This document shows positions 9,401 through 14,452 of a DNA stretch of 14,452 nt, piece after piece. The DNA comes from Synura sp. LO234KE (Eukaryota > Sar > Synurophyceae > Synurales > Mallomonadaceae). A model generated the notes under the pieces. It was not told the origin of the DNA, ran no database searches, and worked only from the letters and a program-made list of their open reading frames with translations. The stretch spans positions 1 through 14,452 of the forward strand of contig VKHC01000256.1 of the NCBI GenBank assembly GCA_015143735.1. Reading direction: 5' to 3'. Position numbers and translations under genes: made by a program. Numbering within the stretch: the first letter of the stretch is position 1; every line of letters starts with the position of its first letter.

Positions 9401-12400
9401 TAGTTACGTTAGTCAGTACAGGAAACTATACGAGTGTTAAAAATATCAGCGCAGAGACCGTTTCTCTCCCTCTTGATCGGGGAGCAGTTGCTTGTGATTT
9501 TGTGGTCTGAAACATTGTGTAATATGTGATATATATATTTTTGGCTCAGCAGGGAGGAGTCACCGCGCTGATTGAGTGCATTGTGCATAATCACACTGAG
9601 ATTGTGTCAATATTGCTTGACCATGGAGTCGATATCAACTTGAGGAACAAGGTAATATTAAATTGACTGCACTGATTTGAAAATGTTAGACAGATCACAT
9701 TCAGTGCTTTAAAATCGTCCGCGATTAAGCCTAGTGGAGGGAAATGTAGATCGTATTGATGTGTGTAGATGCGCCTGACTTGAACGCACAGCTTTCCTGT
9801 CCGCAATCTTTAGCCATTCCACACCGTACAATAGGGTGCTAAGCGGTTTAGGAAAGGAGAGGGAATTTCAAATCAGTTTCATGTGGCTGAAATGAGAGAG
9901 CGATGACGACATCTCGAACATGTAACGTTCAGTTTGGGGAAATTTTCTTCGCGAACTCACGCGTTCATCTGGCGACGACTTTGTTGGGACCTTATTTACT
10001 ACCCTGTTTGGTTTTCAGGACCTTGATACATAGATATCAATCAGGCGGAATATTATTTAGTTCTCTGTTAATTAGATTGAAATGGTTACAAGTTGTGAGC
10101 TCACAGTTGCTACCCTGGGCTTGCCTTGAAACGCACAGAGACAGTATCTTTCAATACGGAATTCGACTTTGAAATGTTCCTACCATCACGCTAGCACCGA
10201 TAAAACTCTTGTTCTGTTTCTCCACCGCTGGTATAATTTGATACACGACATCCAGGCTACGAGTTGCTAATGTAAACAAGATCATTTTATTCCGGCTACG
10301 AGGGGCCGATGTAAACCAACACTTCGGTTAAATTTATTCCCACTGCGCTGTTTGAATGACCTGTGGGCTCTGTGCACTTGACAGAAATATGTCTGTGGCA
10401 ATATTGAGCAGTAGCGAGTGTAACGTTCGATTTCAAATGTCATAAAATATTGCGAAAGGCTGTTTAACGGCAGCATTAGAATGGATTTTCAGCTCTGACA
10501 GTCTGCTGTAGTTCGGTAATACCGATGTTGCAAATGCCGTCCGTGCTTCATTGTTGTTGTCCCTGACATTTCTGAAATATTGTGTCGTGGCTTTACACCT
10601 TTGCTTTTATCAACTTGCTACGGAAATAAAAATGAAAAATGCTGTGGAACAGCTCTTAAATATTGGTGCAAATGTTAATTTCAGAACCGAGGAAGAGAAG
10701 GAGAAACTCGGACAGGACGGAAGCATGTTATACATCACTGCCTTTCTATTACCGAATAACATATTGTTGTAACAATGGTATACTAGCTCACAAGGAGCTT
10801 CTAGAGAAAGTAAAAATAATAAGTTTTTATCACAATTTCATCCGCTATGTTCTCTGTGTGTGCTTGTGTAGTTTGGTTTTGCGCCTCTTGCACTTGCGTC
10901 CAGTTTGGGTCGCACTGAGATTGCATCCTTACTCATAGCTAGAGGGGCCGACATAAACCAGCTCAATTTGGTAAGTTATACTATTACTGGGACAAATGAA
11001 TTTTCATATTCGTGATTGCCAAAGGGGTTTATTGCGGAGGCTAAAGTGGTCGATGTGCGAAAGGGAAAGCAATGTACAATTGTAGAAATTCGAGCATATA
11101 ATAGCCTGTAGATTCAATATATGTCGTGTTCGTTGCGTGTGACGTCCTTAAGCGTTTTGTATGGCTGCGCAGTGATCTAGCAGGTTACCATACACCGCAC
11201 GTGTCGCTGCACGACCCATGGCCGTTTCTGGTTTACTTACCTATAGATCGATTCACCATATTGGCCTCATGATACTTGATCGCATAACTGAGCTATTACG
11301 ATGTACATGGGCTTTGCCTAAGGTCACTTGAGGCAGGTGGCTCTGCTCCTCCCCGACGATTTCACTGACCCATCTAGATCAAACCCACACTATTCAAACG
11401 ATATCACACTATTGACGACGCCAATGTTGACGCTTCTGCTGTGTGTGTCTGTACGGTATGTGTTAGGGGAATCATACGGCCCTGACGTGCGCGTGCATGA
11501 ACGGCTTCACAGAGGCTGCGTCTCTGTTGCTTGAGGTTGGGGCTGACCCGAACATTCAGGGCAAGGTAGGTTACAAGCGTTCTATACGAAACGCTGTCCG
11601 TGCTTGCTGAATAAAAATCTTTCATTGTTCAGCAGTGATCAATACAGATCTGATGGCCATGCAGAGTGTGTAATATGTGATCATTCCCTAATTGTCTGAC
11701 TTAGAAAGGAGTCACCGCGCTGATGGCGGGCATCGTGAACAATCACACCGACATCGTATCACTGTTGCTTGACTGCGGAGCCGATATCAATATAAGGAAC
11801 GAGGTAATAAGTTACTCGCTGCTACTAAAGTGACCAGATTGTGTGAAATCCTGTCGGTATGACGCAGTTCGCCCCGAGTAATCTAGATCATAACCAGCAC
11901 CTATGATTGGATTCGTGTTAACCAGCCAATCAAAGTTCAGCAAATAGAGTGGACGTTGTGGTCCTATGTAGGATGTGCTGCGAGTTACGGTTTGGTCCGT
12001 GACGGTGCATACGTAACGGTTCGATTCCCCGCACTTAACTAACGTGATAGCGCACGCTACTTTGACTCTAGGATATGATGGTGAAGTTTAGGTTGGATAC
12101 CTTATTAGTGAATTATATACTGTATTATCTTAGTATTTGTGATGAAGATATTCAAATCGGAGTTAACTAGAATTCAATGATTTATGGAATATAATAATGA
12201 TTATTCGTTAGATTCTTATCATGTGCTAACAACTGAGTTTATAGTTACCTTCGTTTACTTGTGTGGTCTGCCCGGACTTTGCATAGTACGGATATGACGC
12301 ATTGAGCATAGCGTCATGTGAAGGAAATATGGATATTGTGGATCTGCTTCTCAATCATGGCGCTCTCTCCTATTCAGAAGCCAAGGTACAGTAGAATGAC

Positions 12401-14452
12401 ATTAGAATGGGTGGCACCATAGCAACGGAAGTAGCCTACTATGCTCTATTTTTACTTTAGACTTCGAAAGTATGGTGTTCGATCAAACCGCACAATTGGC
12501 ACTAATTGCAGTCTGTCCCTGCCGATACTCTGGTTGTTTGTGCAGCCTGCGTCGACGCGTCTTATGCAAGCATGCAAAATAGGTTACATGGACAAGGTCT
12601 TACAGTTACTGAAAAGAGGCTATGATGTGAATCAAGTCGATGAGGTTCGCCTTAATTCTTTGATAGTACATATAAAGGAGTTTCGGGTTAGGGTTAGGGT
12701 TAGGGTTAGGGTTAGGGTTAGGGTTAGGGTGTATATATTTTGTCTGTAAAAAATTCGCACTTGAAGTGTCTGTGAAAAATTCGCACTTGAAGTGAATATT
12801 CTTATGGTTATATACTGATATGAAAGTAACTGGGGTACCATTTTACATATTGAATGGTATAGTTACAGTAGATAATCTAAGGCCCATTTCGTAGGCTACG
12901 CTGTTTTATTCCATCTCGATCTCGTGTATAGTAGGAGAGATGTCCTCCCGCCCATTTAGGGACCTTACAAGTGACAGGATCCAATTCATATTGTATTGAT
13001 ACTGTATTCTGTTGTTCGCATCAGAACGGTATCTCGGCGCTGATGGTCACTGAGGAAACATCTGTTGCGTCCTTATTGCTCGACTATGGAGCCGATGTAA
13101 ACCTGAAGAGCAAGGTAACCCTCAACTTGCCTTCTAAGAATGTCAAGAATATATGTGAATGCGTAAGTGTGAGCTAGCCCTTGTACGGCATATTAGCTTG
13201 TCCTGCGTAAAAAATATTACAAAACGAAAGGAATCGACACTTGAACAATTACAAGGTCTACGACATGTGTGTCTATCACACAAGCGTTCGCAATCGATTG
13301 GCAGTAGATAATGATGTGGAACAGGATGGTATTTCAAACATAAATTTCACACTATCAGAAAATTCCGTTGTAGGCAACGCATGAATATTGTGTGAGTATA
13401 ATGCCCTCAATAGAATATAAGGAGTTTGTTAGACCTCTAGTCACCACACCTCCAGAGTAACGCCCCAACAGAGGCGCTGTTTGCTTGATCAGGGGCTAAT
13501 ATGATTCGAAAATGCCATATCTATCGCTCTTGATAAGGGTCGCTGCTTTGTTCTTCTGGATTATTCTTGCGGTGTATATTAGAATGGTAATACAGCGCTG
13601 ATGCTCGCCGTTTTTCGCGGCGAACTAGATACCGTGTCACTGCTGCTTGACCGAGGGGCCGACCCCAACATACCGGGAGCGGTAAGTGTACACGGGATGT
13701 GAACAGATTTGGAGTTTGCGATAGAATATGTATTCTTTCATCGATTCTATTGTAGTGAAACCATTATAGTGAAGAATTTAGATCGAAACCCCCTCATTAC
13801 TACAGAAGCAAATCAGTCTATTTCGCTCCGAATGGTTTTGGAAAGAGGGTCAAATTATCTTATGTGTTTCGATTCTTTTGAATAATATTCTGGGGTTTCG
13901 CTCGGTGGATCAACGGATCAACGGCCTAATTGTCTGACTCAGGGAGGGTGCGACGCACTGATGATGGCCATTCTGTTTAGTCCCGCCGACATCGTGTCCC
14001 TATTGCTTGACCACGGAGCCGATGCGAATTCGCGGAACGAGGTAATATATCACTGCCCATATAACCAGACCTCATAAGATAGTATTGTTACATCGGAGAA
14101 GGTGATATGAATCCCATAGGTGAGAAGTACGTAACCCTTTGGAGGGTTTGAAATTCAGCAGAAAATAACCATTTTTGTACTGATTTCTTCACTAGTTTAG
14201 TTCAAAATAGTTCTTACCATGTACTGATGAGACCTCGATGGCACTCCATTAAGCTATTACGGATCTAATGAAGAAACCATACTGCACTTGTCGGGCCTTT
14301 CTCATCGGCTAATATTTTCCTTCATATGTTGCTACTGCTTTCCCCTCCTCTTGGGAAATGCTTCATGTGCTCTGCTTAGTACGGATTTGATGCTTTGAGC
14401 CTCGCGACGTGTGAGGGTAATGTCGAAGTTGTGGAACTGCTGCTTAATCACG
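3393..14452 (+). CDS. Multi-exon Ig-like / Pro-rich / ankyrin-repeat protein gene (partial, both ends open)
   Basis: Gene-level entry for the exons listed separately. Order: Ig-like domain (2 exons), Ser/Pro-rich linker (2 exons), then twenty ankyrin exons. From the Pro-rich exons onward the reading frame closes across every junction: phase 1 at 4084/4147 and 4236/4355, then phase 0 at every boundary to the right edge. Ankyrin repeats are non-catalytic helix-turn-helix units that stack into a protein-binding solenoid (family knowledge). Here the usual TPLH motif is mostly replaced by TALM. No start codon, signal peptide, membrane segment, polyadenylation signal or catalytic domain was identified, so the subcellular location is unknown. 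It could be several genes in a row: a possible stop lies at 5289-5291, and the exons at 5535 and 12546 look like N-terminal capping repeats. Single-gene structure is inference; the ankyrin exons themselves are well supported. Confidence 0.7.
3506..3668 (+). CDS. Ig-like domain exon 2 (C-strand Trp to F-strand Cys)
   Basis: Acceptor tattacag; one base completes the split serine codon. It encodes SWYKWNSLYS, then GKYEITKASYASHLGKVC and SSNSA. The Trp-to-Cys distance of 35 residues, with a K-Y-E-I-x-x-A-S-Y-x-S-x-x-G-x-V-C pattern, fits the E and F strands of an Ig domain. Strand G would be ISLYLT, ending at donor GTAACT (phase 0). A nearer donor, G/GTAAAG at 3606, would remove the F-strand Cys, so the longer exon is preferred. 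The 3' end is the least certain point. Confidence 0.5.
3973..4084 (+). CDS. Ser/Pro/Thr-rich linker exon
   Basis: It encodes SPGTVMGFRGRLFTSAPS, then HPPPSQRDNIPTPSPT, and ends in phase 1 at TCA G / GTAACA. The phase matches the next exon exactly. The start is inferred: acceptor acaacag before 3973 gives phase 0, matching the preferred end of the Ig exon. Acceptor gtgtcag before 3905, behind a long pyrimidine tract, is an alternative that adds GYIIRSPLVLVRPN. Low-complexity composition points to a flexible spacer; no domain is recognised. Confidence 0.5.
4147..4236 (+). CDS. Proline-rich linker exon
   Basis: Ninety bases, phase 1 at both ends, between acceptor acacgcag and donor GTAATA. It encodes VSAPPRGPSPAPVAPPSA then SYPVRPPIRFP, about 40% proline. 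Only this frame gives a Pro-rich peptide and it joins both neighbours in phase. PxxP motifs could bind SH3-type domains, but that is inference. It probably separates the Ig-like head from the ankyrin solenoid. Confidence 0.65.
4355..4479 (+). CDS. Ankyrin exon 1 (N-terminal capping repeat)
   Basis: Acceptor catgcag, phase 1 start (G/CC gives Ala), phase 0 end before donor GTGAGT. It encodes LPRVQRPDVNDFVNNQ, then VTNGQLNVLADTLKAFPEL and VNVQDD. The helix 1 - G-x-L - helix 2 - VN-x-x-DD layout is that of a first, degenerate ankyrin repeat lacking TALM. Confidence 0.7.
4751..4849 (+). CDS. Ankyrin exon 2
   Basis: A canonical 99-bp, phase 0-0 exon between tgcatatag and GTAAGT. It encodes one full repeat with TALMVACRDGHVAAVELLLE and KGADVDL. 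This is the closest match in the window to the general ankyrin consensus (GH at 13-14, V-LLL, GADVD). Confidence 0.9.
5085..5264 (+). CDS. Ankyrin exon 3 with acidic/Gly-Pro linker
   Basis: Acceptor gtacacag. It encodes a divergent repeat (DGKTAWSYAMASDHQEILNV) followed by a low-complexity linker (GSVEGPGPGGDPPTDDDL) and an amphipathic tail (WPQLLVQGITHSIDQ). The end is ambiguous. Donor GTAATA after CAA at 5264 keeps phase 0 and joins the next exon, and the same donor sequence is used at 11804 and 14042. Otherwise translation runs eight more codons to TGA at 5289-5291, making this a terminal exon. No AATAAA follows closely, so splicing is preferred. Confidence 0.75.
5535..5633 (+). CDS. Ankyrin exon 4 (cap-like)
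   Basis: 99 bp, phase 0-0, between ggtgtag and GTTAGT. It encodes FEAEALAAACALDPKWAA then SLLLSLGADVDKSTE. The first-helix motif is EALAAA rather than TALM and the G-x-T turn is missing, as in repeats that start a stack. With the linker before it, this suggests a second ankyrin block begins here. Confidence 0.8.
5878..5976 (+). CDS. Ankyrin exon 5
   Basis: 99 bp, phase 0-0, between tatatatag and GTAACT. It encodes DGYTALMFASTRGDTDAV then SLLLEHGANASSQAE. All helix-forming positions of a full repeat are kept. Confidence 0.9.
5977..6466 (+). other. Intron 5-6
   Basis: No gene. The right part, from 6256, belongs to duplication unit 1. The left part shows nothing recognisable beyond a CAATAAAGAAT at 6045-6055. 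Confidence 0.6.
6467..6565 (+). CDS. Ankyrin exon 6 (duplicated unit 1, first)
   Basis: 99 bp, phase 0-0, between cacttgtag and GTAACT. It encodes KGMTALMFAGAAGRTDVL then TLLLDHGVDINAQSE. Its duplicate at 8560-8658 encodes the identical 33 residues with three silent differences, which points to purifying selection on both copies. Confidence 0.9.
6684..6864. other. Insertion/deletion difference between duplicated units
   Basis: About 180 bases present in unit 1 and missing from unit 2 between ACTATCATA and TTGGTTA. The ends are faintly inverted (AGGACAG near 6686, GTGTCCTAC near 6847), so a small mobile element is possible. A deletion from unit 2 is equally possible. No target-site duplication is clear. 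Confidence 0.5.
7292..7390 (+). CDS. Ankyrin exon 7 (duplicated unit 1, second)
   Basis: 99 bp, phase 0-0, between cgatccag and GTAAGT. It encodes YGYTALMCSASMNQAATV then SLLLDRGADVNVMTA. It differs from its duplicate at 9211 in three adjacent residues (14-16, QAA against ETE) and one silent base. Confidence 0.9.
7530..7577 (+). pseudogene. Ankyrin exon relic, unit 1
   Basis: Intron sequence TTTGATCGGGGAGCAG and its flank match the second half of the neighbouring exon at 7292 (CTTGATCGGGGAGCAG, encoding LLDRGA). It has no donor and no full repeat. The same relic exists in unit 2, so it predates the duplication. Confidence 0.6.
7632..7730 (+). CDS. Ankyrin exon 8 (duplicated unit 1, third)
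   Basis: 99 bp, phase 0-0, between gctcagcag and GTAAAT. It encodes GGVTALIECIVHNRTEIV then SILLDHGVDTNLRNK. It belongs with the exons at 11705 and 13943 (shared ALM/I, DIV/EIV, RNE/K pattern). Its upstream intron shares TGTGTAATATGTGAT with the intron before 11705, which supports common descent. Confidence 0.9.
8560..8658 (+). CDS. Ankyrin exon 9 (duplicated unit 2, first)
   Basis: 99 bp, phase 0-0, between atgttgtag and GTAATT. The protein is identical to the exon at 6467 (TALMFAGAAGRTDVL, TLLLDHGVDINAQSE). Only three third-position changes separate them. Confidence 0.9.
9211..9309 (+). CDS. Ankyrin exon 10 (duplicated unit 2, second)
   Basis: 99 bp, phase 0-0, between cgaaccag and GTAAGT. 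It encodes YGYTALMCSASMNETETV then SLLLDRGADVNVMTA. The ETE block replaces QAA of the copy at 7292, at the start of the second helix. Confidence 0.9.
9449..9497 (+). pseudogene. Ankyrin exon relic, unit 2
   Basis: Better preserved than its unit 1 partner: reads AETVSLPLDRGAVAC, close to ETVSLLLDRGADV of the exon at 9211, with CAGAGACCGTTTCTCTCC shared exactly with that exon. It is followed by no GT donor in the expected place, so it is not counted as an exon. Confidence 0.65.
9553..9651 (+). CDS. Ankyrin exon 11 (duplicated unit 2, third)
   Basis: 99 bp, phase 0-0, between gctcagcag and GTAATA. It encodes GGVTALIECIVHNHTEIV then SILLDHGVDINLRNK. It differs from the 7632 copy by R to H and T to I plus two silent changes. 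Confidence 0.9.
10277..10328 (+). pseudogene. Ankyrin relic, 3' half
   Basis: Reads LFRLRGADVNQHFG then a stop. It resembles the 3' half of exon 12 (LLIARGADINQLNL), sharing AGGGGCCGA and TAAACCA. No acceptor or donor. It sits directly at the right edge of duplication unit 2. Confidence 0.6.
10512..10568 (+). pseudogene. Ankyrin relic, shortened
   Basis: After an acceptor-like ctgtag the frame reads FGNTDVANAVRASLLLSLT. FG-x-T, A-x-A and SLLLSL fall where exons 4 and 12 have FE/FG, ALA and SLLLSL/SLLIA, with the middle shortened and no GAD loop or donor. Confidence 0.4.
10586..10691 (+). pseudogene. Fossil ankyrin exon with 7-bp frameshifting duplication
   Basis: The first half reads GFTPLLLSTCYGNKN and the second half, in another frame, AVEQLLNIGANVNFRTE. 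The frame changes at an exact tandem duplication of AAAAATG (10628-10634 and 10635-10641). Without it the stretch is exactly 33 codons, the standard exon size. The acceptor AG is absent and the donor site reads GAG/GAAGAG, as if the T of GTAAGAG had been lost. The lesions make this a dead exon. Confidence 0.75.
10872..10970 (+). CDS. Ankyrin exon 12
   Basis: 99 bp, phase 0-0, between cttgtgtag and GTAAGT. It encodes FGFAPLALASSLGRTEIA then SLLIARGADINQLNL. It has APLALA in place of TALM but all other repeat positions. Truncated relatives lie at 10277-10328 and near both duplication breakpoints. Confidence 0.88.
10971..11466 (+). other. Intron 12-13
   Basis: No gene seen. A short stretch near 11409-11438 (reading ANVDAS in one frame) faintly recalls an ankyrin loop but is too short to call. 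Confidence 0.5.
11467..11565 (+). CDS. Ankyrin exon 13
   Basis: 99 bp, phase 0-0, between tatgtgttag and GTAGGT. It encodes GNHTALTCACMNGFTEAA then SLLLEVGADPNIQGK. The ADPNIxG ending is shared with the exon at 13583, its likely older duplicate. Confidence 0.9.
11705..11803 (+). CDS. Ankyrin exon 14
   Basis: 99 bp, phase 0-0, between gtctgacttag and GTAATA. It encodes KGVTALMAGIVNNHTDIV then SLLLDCGADINIRNE. The intron end CCTAATTGTCTGACTTAG is nearly the same as that before 13943. The CTAAT could serve as branch point (inference). Confidence 0.9.
11804..12286 (+). other. Intron 14-15 with a tRNA-type B box
   Basis: Holds GGTTCGATTCC at 12018-12028, a perfect match to the RNA polymerase III B-box consensus, preceded by a 7-bp hairpin GTTACGG/CCGTGAC. 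The T stem does not pair and the span between flanking GTGC and GCAC (11975-12034) is about 60 bases, too short for a tRNA. It may be the remnant of a tRNA-derived SINE. Confidence 0.35.
12287..12385 (+). CDS. Ankyrin exon 15
   Basis: 99 bp, phase 0-0, between ttgcatag and GTACAG. It encodes YGYDALSIASCEGNMDIV then DLLLNHGALSYSEAK. DALS replaces TALM and the final loop lacks GAD-N. Paralogue of the partial exon at 14380. Confidence 0.88.
12546..12644 (+). CDS. Ankyrin exon 16 (cap-like)
   Basis: 99 bp, phase 0-0, between ttgtgcag and GTTCGC. It encodes PASTRLMQACKIGYMDKV then LQLLKRGYDVNQVDE, typical of a first repeat in a stack (no G-x-T turn, charged helix 2). The same frame is open upstream to an ATG at 12441, so an alternative first exon is possible. 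The acceptor has a good pyrimidine tract, so an internal exon is preferred. Confidence 0.82.
12685..12729 (+). repeat. Interstitial telomeric repeat (GGGTTA)7.5
   Basis: Seven perfect GGGTTA units plus GGG, with no mismatches, inside the intron between ankyrin exons 16 and 17. TTAGGG is the common animal telomere unit. The open frames across it (RVRVRV, LTLTLT) are artefacts of the repeat. Confidence 0.97.
12742..12793 (+). repeat. 26-bp tandem duplication
   Basis: Two adjacent copies of a 26-base unit containing AAAAATTCGCACTTGAAGT (12742-12767, 12768-12793) differ at one base. It starts 12 bases after the telomeric tract. Confidence 0.9.
13025..13114 (+). CDS. Ankyrin exon 17 (short, 30 codons)
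   Basis: 90 bp, phase 0-0, between tcgcatcag and GTAACC. It encodes NGISALMVTEETSVASLLLD then YGADVNLKSK. Three codons are missing between the two helices, where other repeats have the x-x-G turn. Frame is kept. Confidence 0.85.
13468..13504 (+). pseudogene. Ankyrin relic resembling exon 13
   Basis: ACAGAGGC, TTGCTTGA and GGGGCTAA run parallel to ACAGAGGC, TTGCTTGA and GGGGCTGA of the exon at 11467, with a gap of a few bases and a frame break near 13492. Reads roughly LLDQGAN. No splice donor. Confidence 0.4.
13505..13582 (+). pseudogene. Ankyrin relic abutting exon 18
   Basis: One frame reads FENAISIALDKGRCFVLLDY then SCGVY and stops at the TAG that forms the acceptor of exon 18. NAISIA...KG...LLDY matches the DALSIA...EG...LLLNH pattern of exon 15, two to three residues short. 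TGA lies just upstream and there is no usable donor. Confidence 0.45.
13583..13681 (+). CDS. Ankyrin exon 18
   Basis: 99 bp, phase 0-0, between gtatattag and GTAAGT. It encodes NGNTALMLAVFRGELDTV then SLLLDRGADPNIPGA. Likely paralogue of the exon at 11467. Confidence 0.9.
13943..14041 (+). CDS. Ankyrin exon 19
   Basis: 99 bp, phase 0-0, between gtctgactcag and GTAATA. It encodes GGCDALMMAILFSPADIV then SLLLDHGADANSRNE. Paralogue of the exon at 11705, including the end of the preceding intron. Confidence 0.88.
14042..14379 (+). other. Intron 19-20
   Basis: No gene. The end (CTCTGCTTAG before TACGGATTTGA) is similar to the end of intron 14-15 before exon 15. Nothing else recognised. Confidence 0.5.
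14380..14452 (+). CDS. Ankyrin exon 20 (cut by window edge)
   Basis: Follows acceptor tctgcttag. The visible 24 codons encode YGFDALSLATCEGNVEVV then ELLLNH, matching the exon at 12287 in the unusual DALS and CEGN motifs. The donor lies outside the window. Confidence 0.85.

Larger units (their letters stand above)
8361..10280 (+). repeat. Tandem duplication, unit 2 (exons 9-11)
   Basis: About 1.9 kb. It ends at GAGTTGCTAATGTAAACAAG (10261-10280), which aligns with GAGTTGCTGATGTAAATCAG at the end of unit 1 (8341-8360). The junction sequence resembles the 3' half of an ankyrin exon (GADVNQ), so the duplication probably arose by unequal exchange between exon relics. Intron 8659-9210 holds no gene. 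Confidence 0.92.
9652..10871 (+). other. Long intron with several exon fossils
   Basis: Intron between ankyrin exons 11 and 12. The first part repeats the intron 7731-8559. The rest holds three ankyrin-derived relics listed separately (10277, 10512, 10586). Open frames here (for example 9903-10172) are not conserved in frame with the unit 1 copy and are not coding. Confidence 0.6.
13115..13582 (+). other. Intron 17-18 with exon relics
   Basis: No intact gene. The right 115 bases contain two ankyrin-like relics, listed separately. The left part shows nothing recognisable. Confidence 0.55.

Noticed and set aside
11409-11438. Ankyrin relic before exon 13
   Set aside because: Only about six residues (ANVDAS) match, too few to separate from chance.
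11975-12034. tRNA gene
   Set aside because: The B box is perfect but the T stem does not pair, the length is too short and no anticodon arm can be drawn.
12441-12841. Open frames across the telomere repeat on both strands
   Set aside because: They are produced by the hexamer repeat (RVRVRV and LTLTLT). Only 12546-12644 is coding-like.

Overview
The window reads as nuclear DNA of an animal, probably an early-branching one such as a sponge; the taxon is inference. The evidence is a plus-strand gene split by GT-AG introns, an immunoglobulin-like domain, an interstitial (TTAGGG)n tract, and no bacterial gene layout.

Layout. Positions 1 to about 3390 hold no gene I can support. They contain decayed-looking minus-strand open frames at the left edge (1-790), two clusters of GC-rich palindromes centred on CTATAG (914-950 and 1609-1755), and AT-rich sequence. 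From 3393 to the right edge there is one long multi-exon plus-strand gene, or a head-to-tail set of closely related ones. It begins with an Ig-like domain split over two exons (3393-3444, 3506-3668). Two Ser/Pro-rich exons follow (about 3973-4084, 4147-4236), then twenty ankyrin-repeat exons (4355-4479 to 14380-14452, the last cut by the window edge).

The ankyrin array is very regular. Nearly every internal exon is exactly 99 bp, starts and ends in phase 0, and encodes one 33-residue repeat of the form x-G-x-T-A-L-M...G...V-S-L-L-L-D-x-G-A-D-x-N. Any exon can therefore be skipped or duplicated without breaking frame. Three exons (6467-7730) with all their introns have been duplicated in tandem (8560-9651). 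An older duplication relates the exons at 11467, 11705 and 12287 to those at 13583, 13943 and 14380. The breakpoints and some introns carry fossil ankyrin exons, so the locus grows and decays by whole-exon recombination.

Other structure: a 45-base telomere-type tract lies in the intron at 12645-13024, next to a 26-bp tandem duplication. A 33-codon fossil exon at 10586-10691 was killed by a 7-bp duplication and loss of both splice sites.

Likely function: a protein with an Ig-like domain, a Pro-rich linker and a long ankyrin solenoid, made for protein-protein binding. No catalytic domain, membrane segment or start codon is visible in the window, so its cellular role is unknown.
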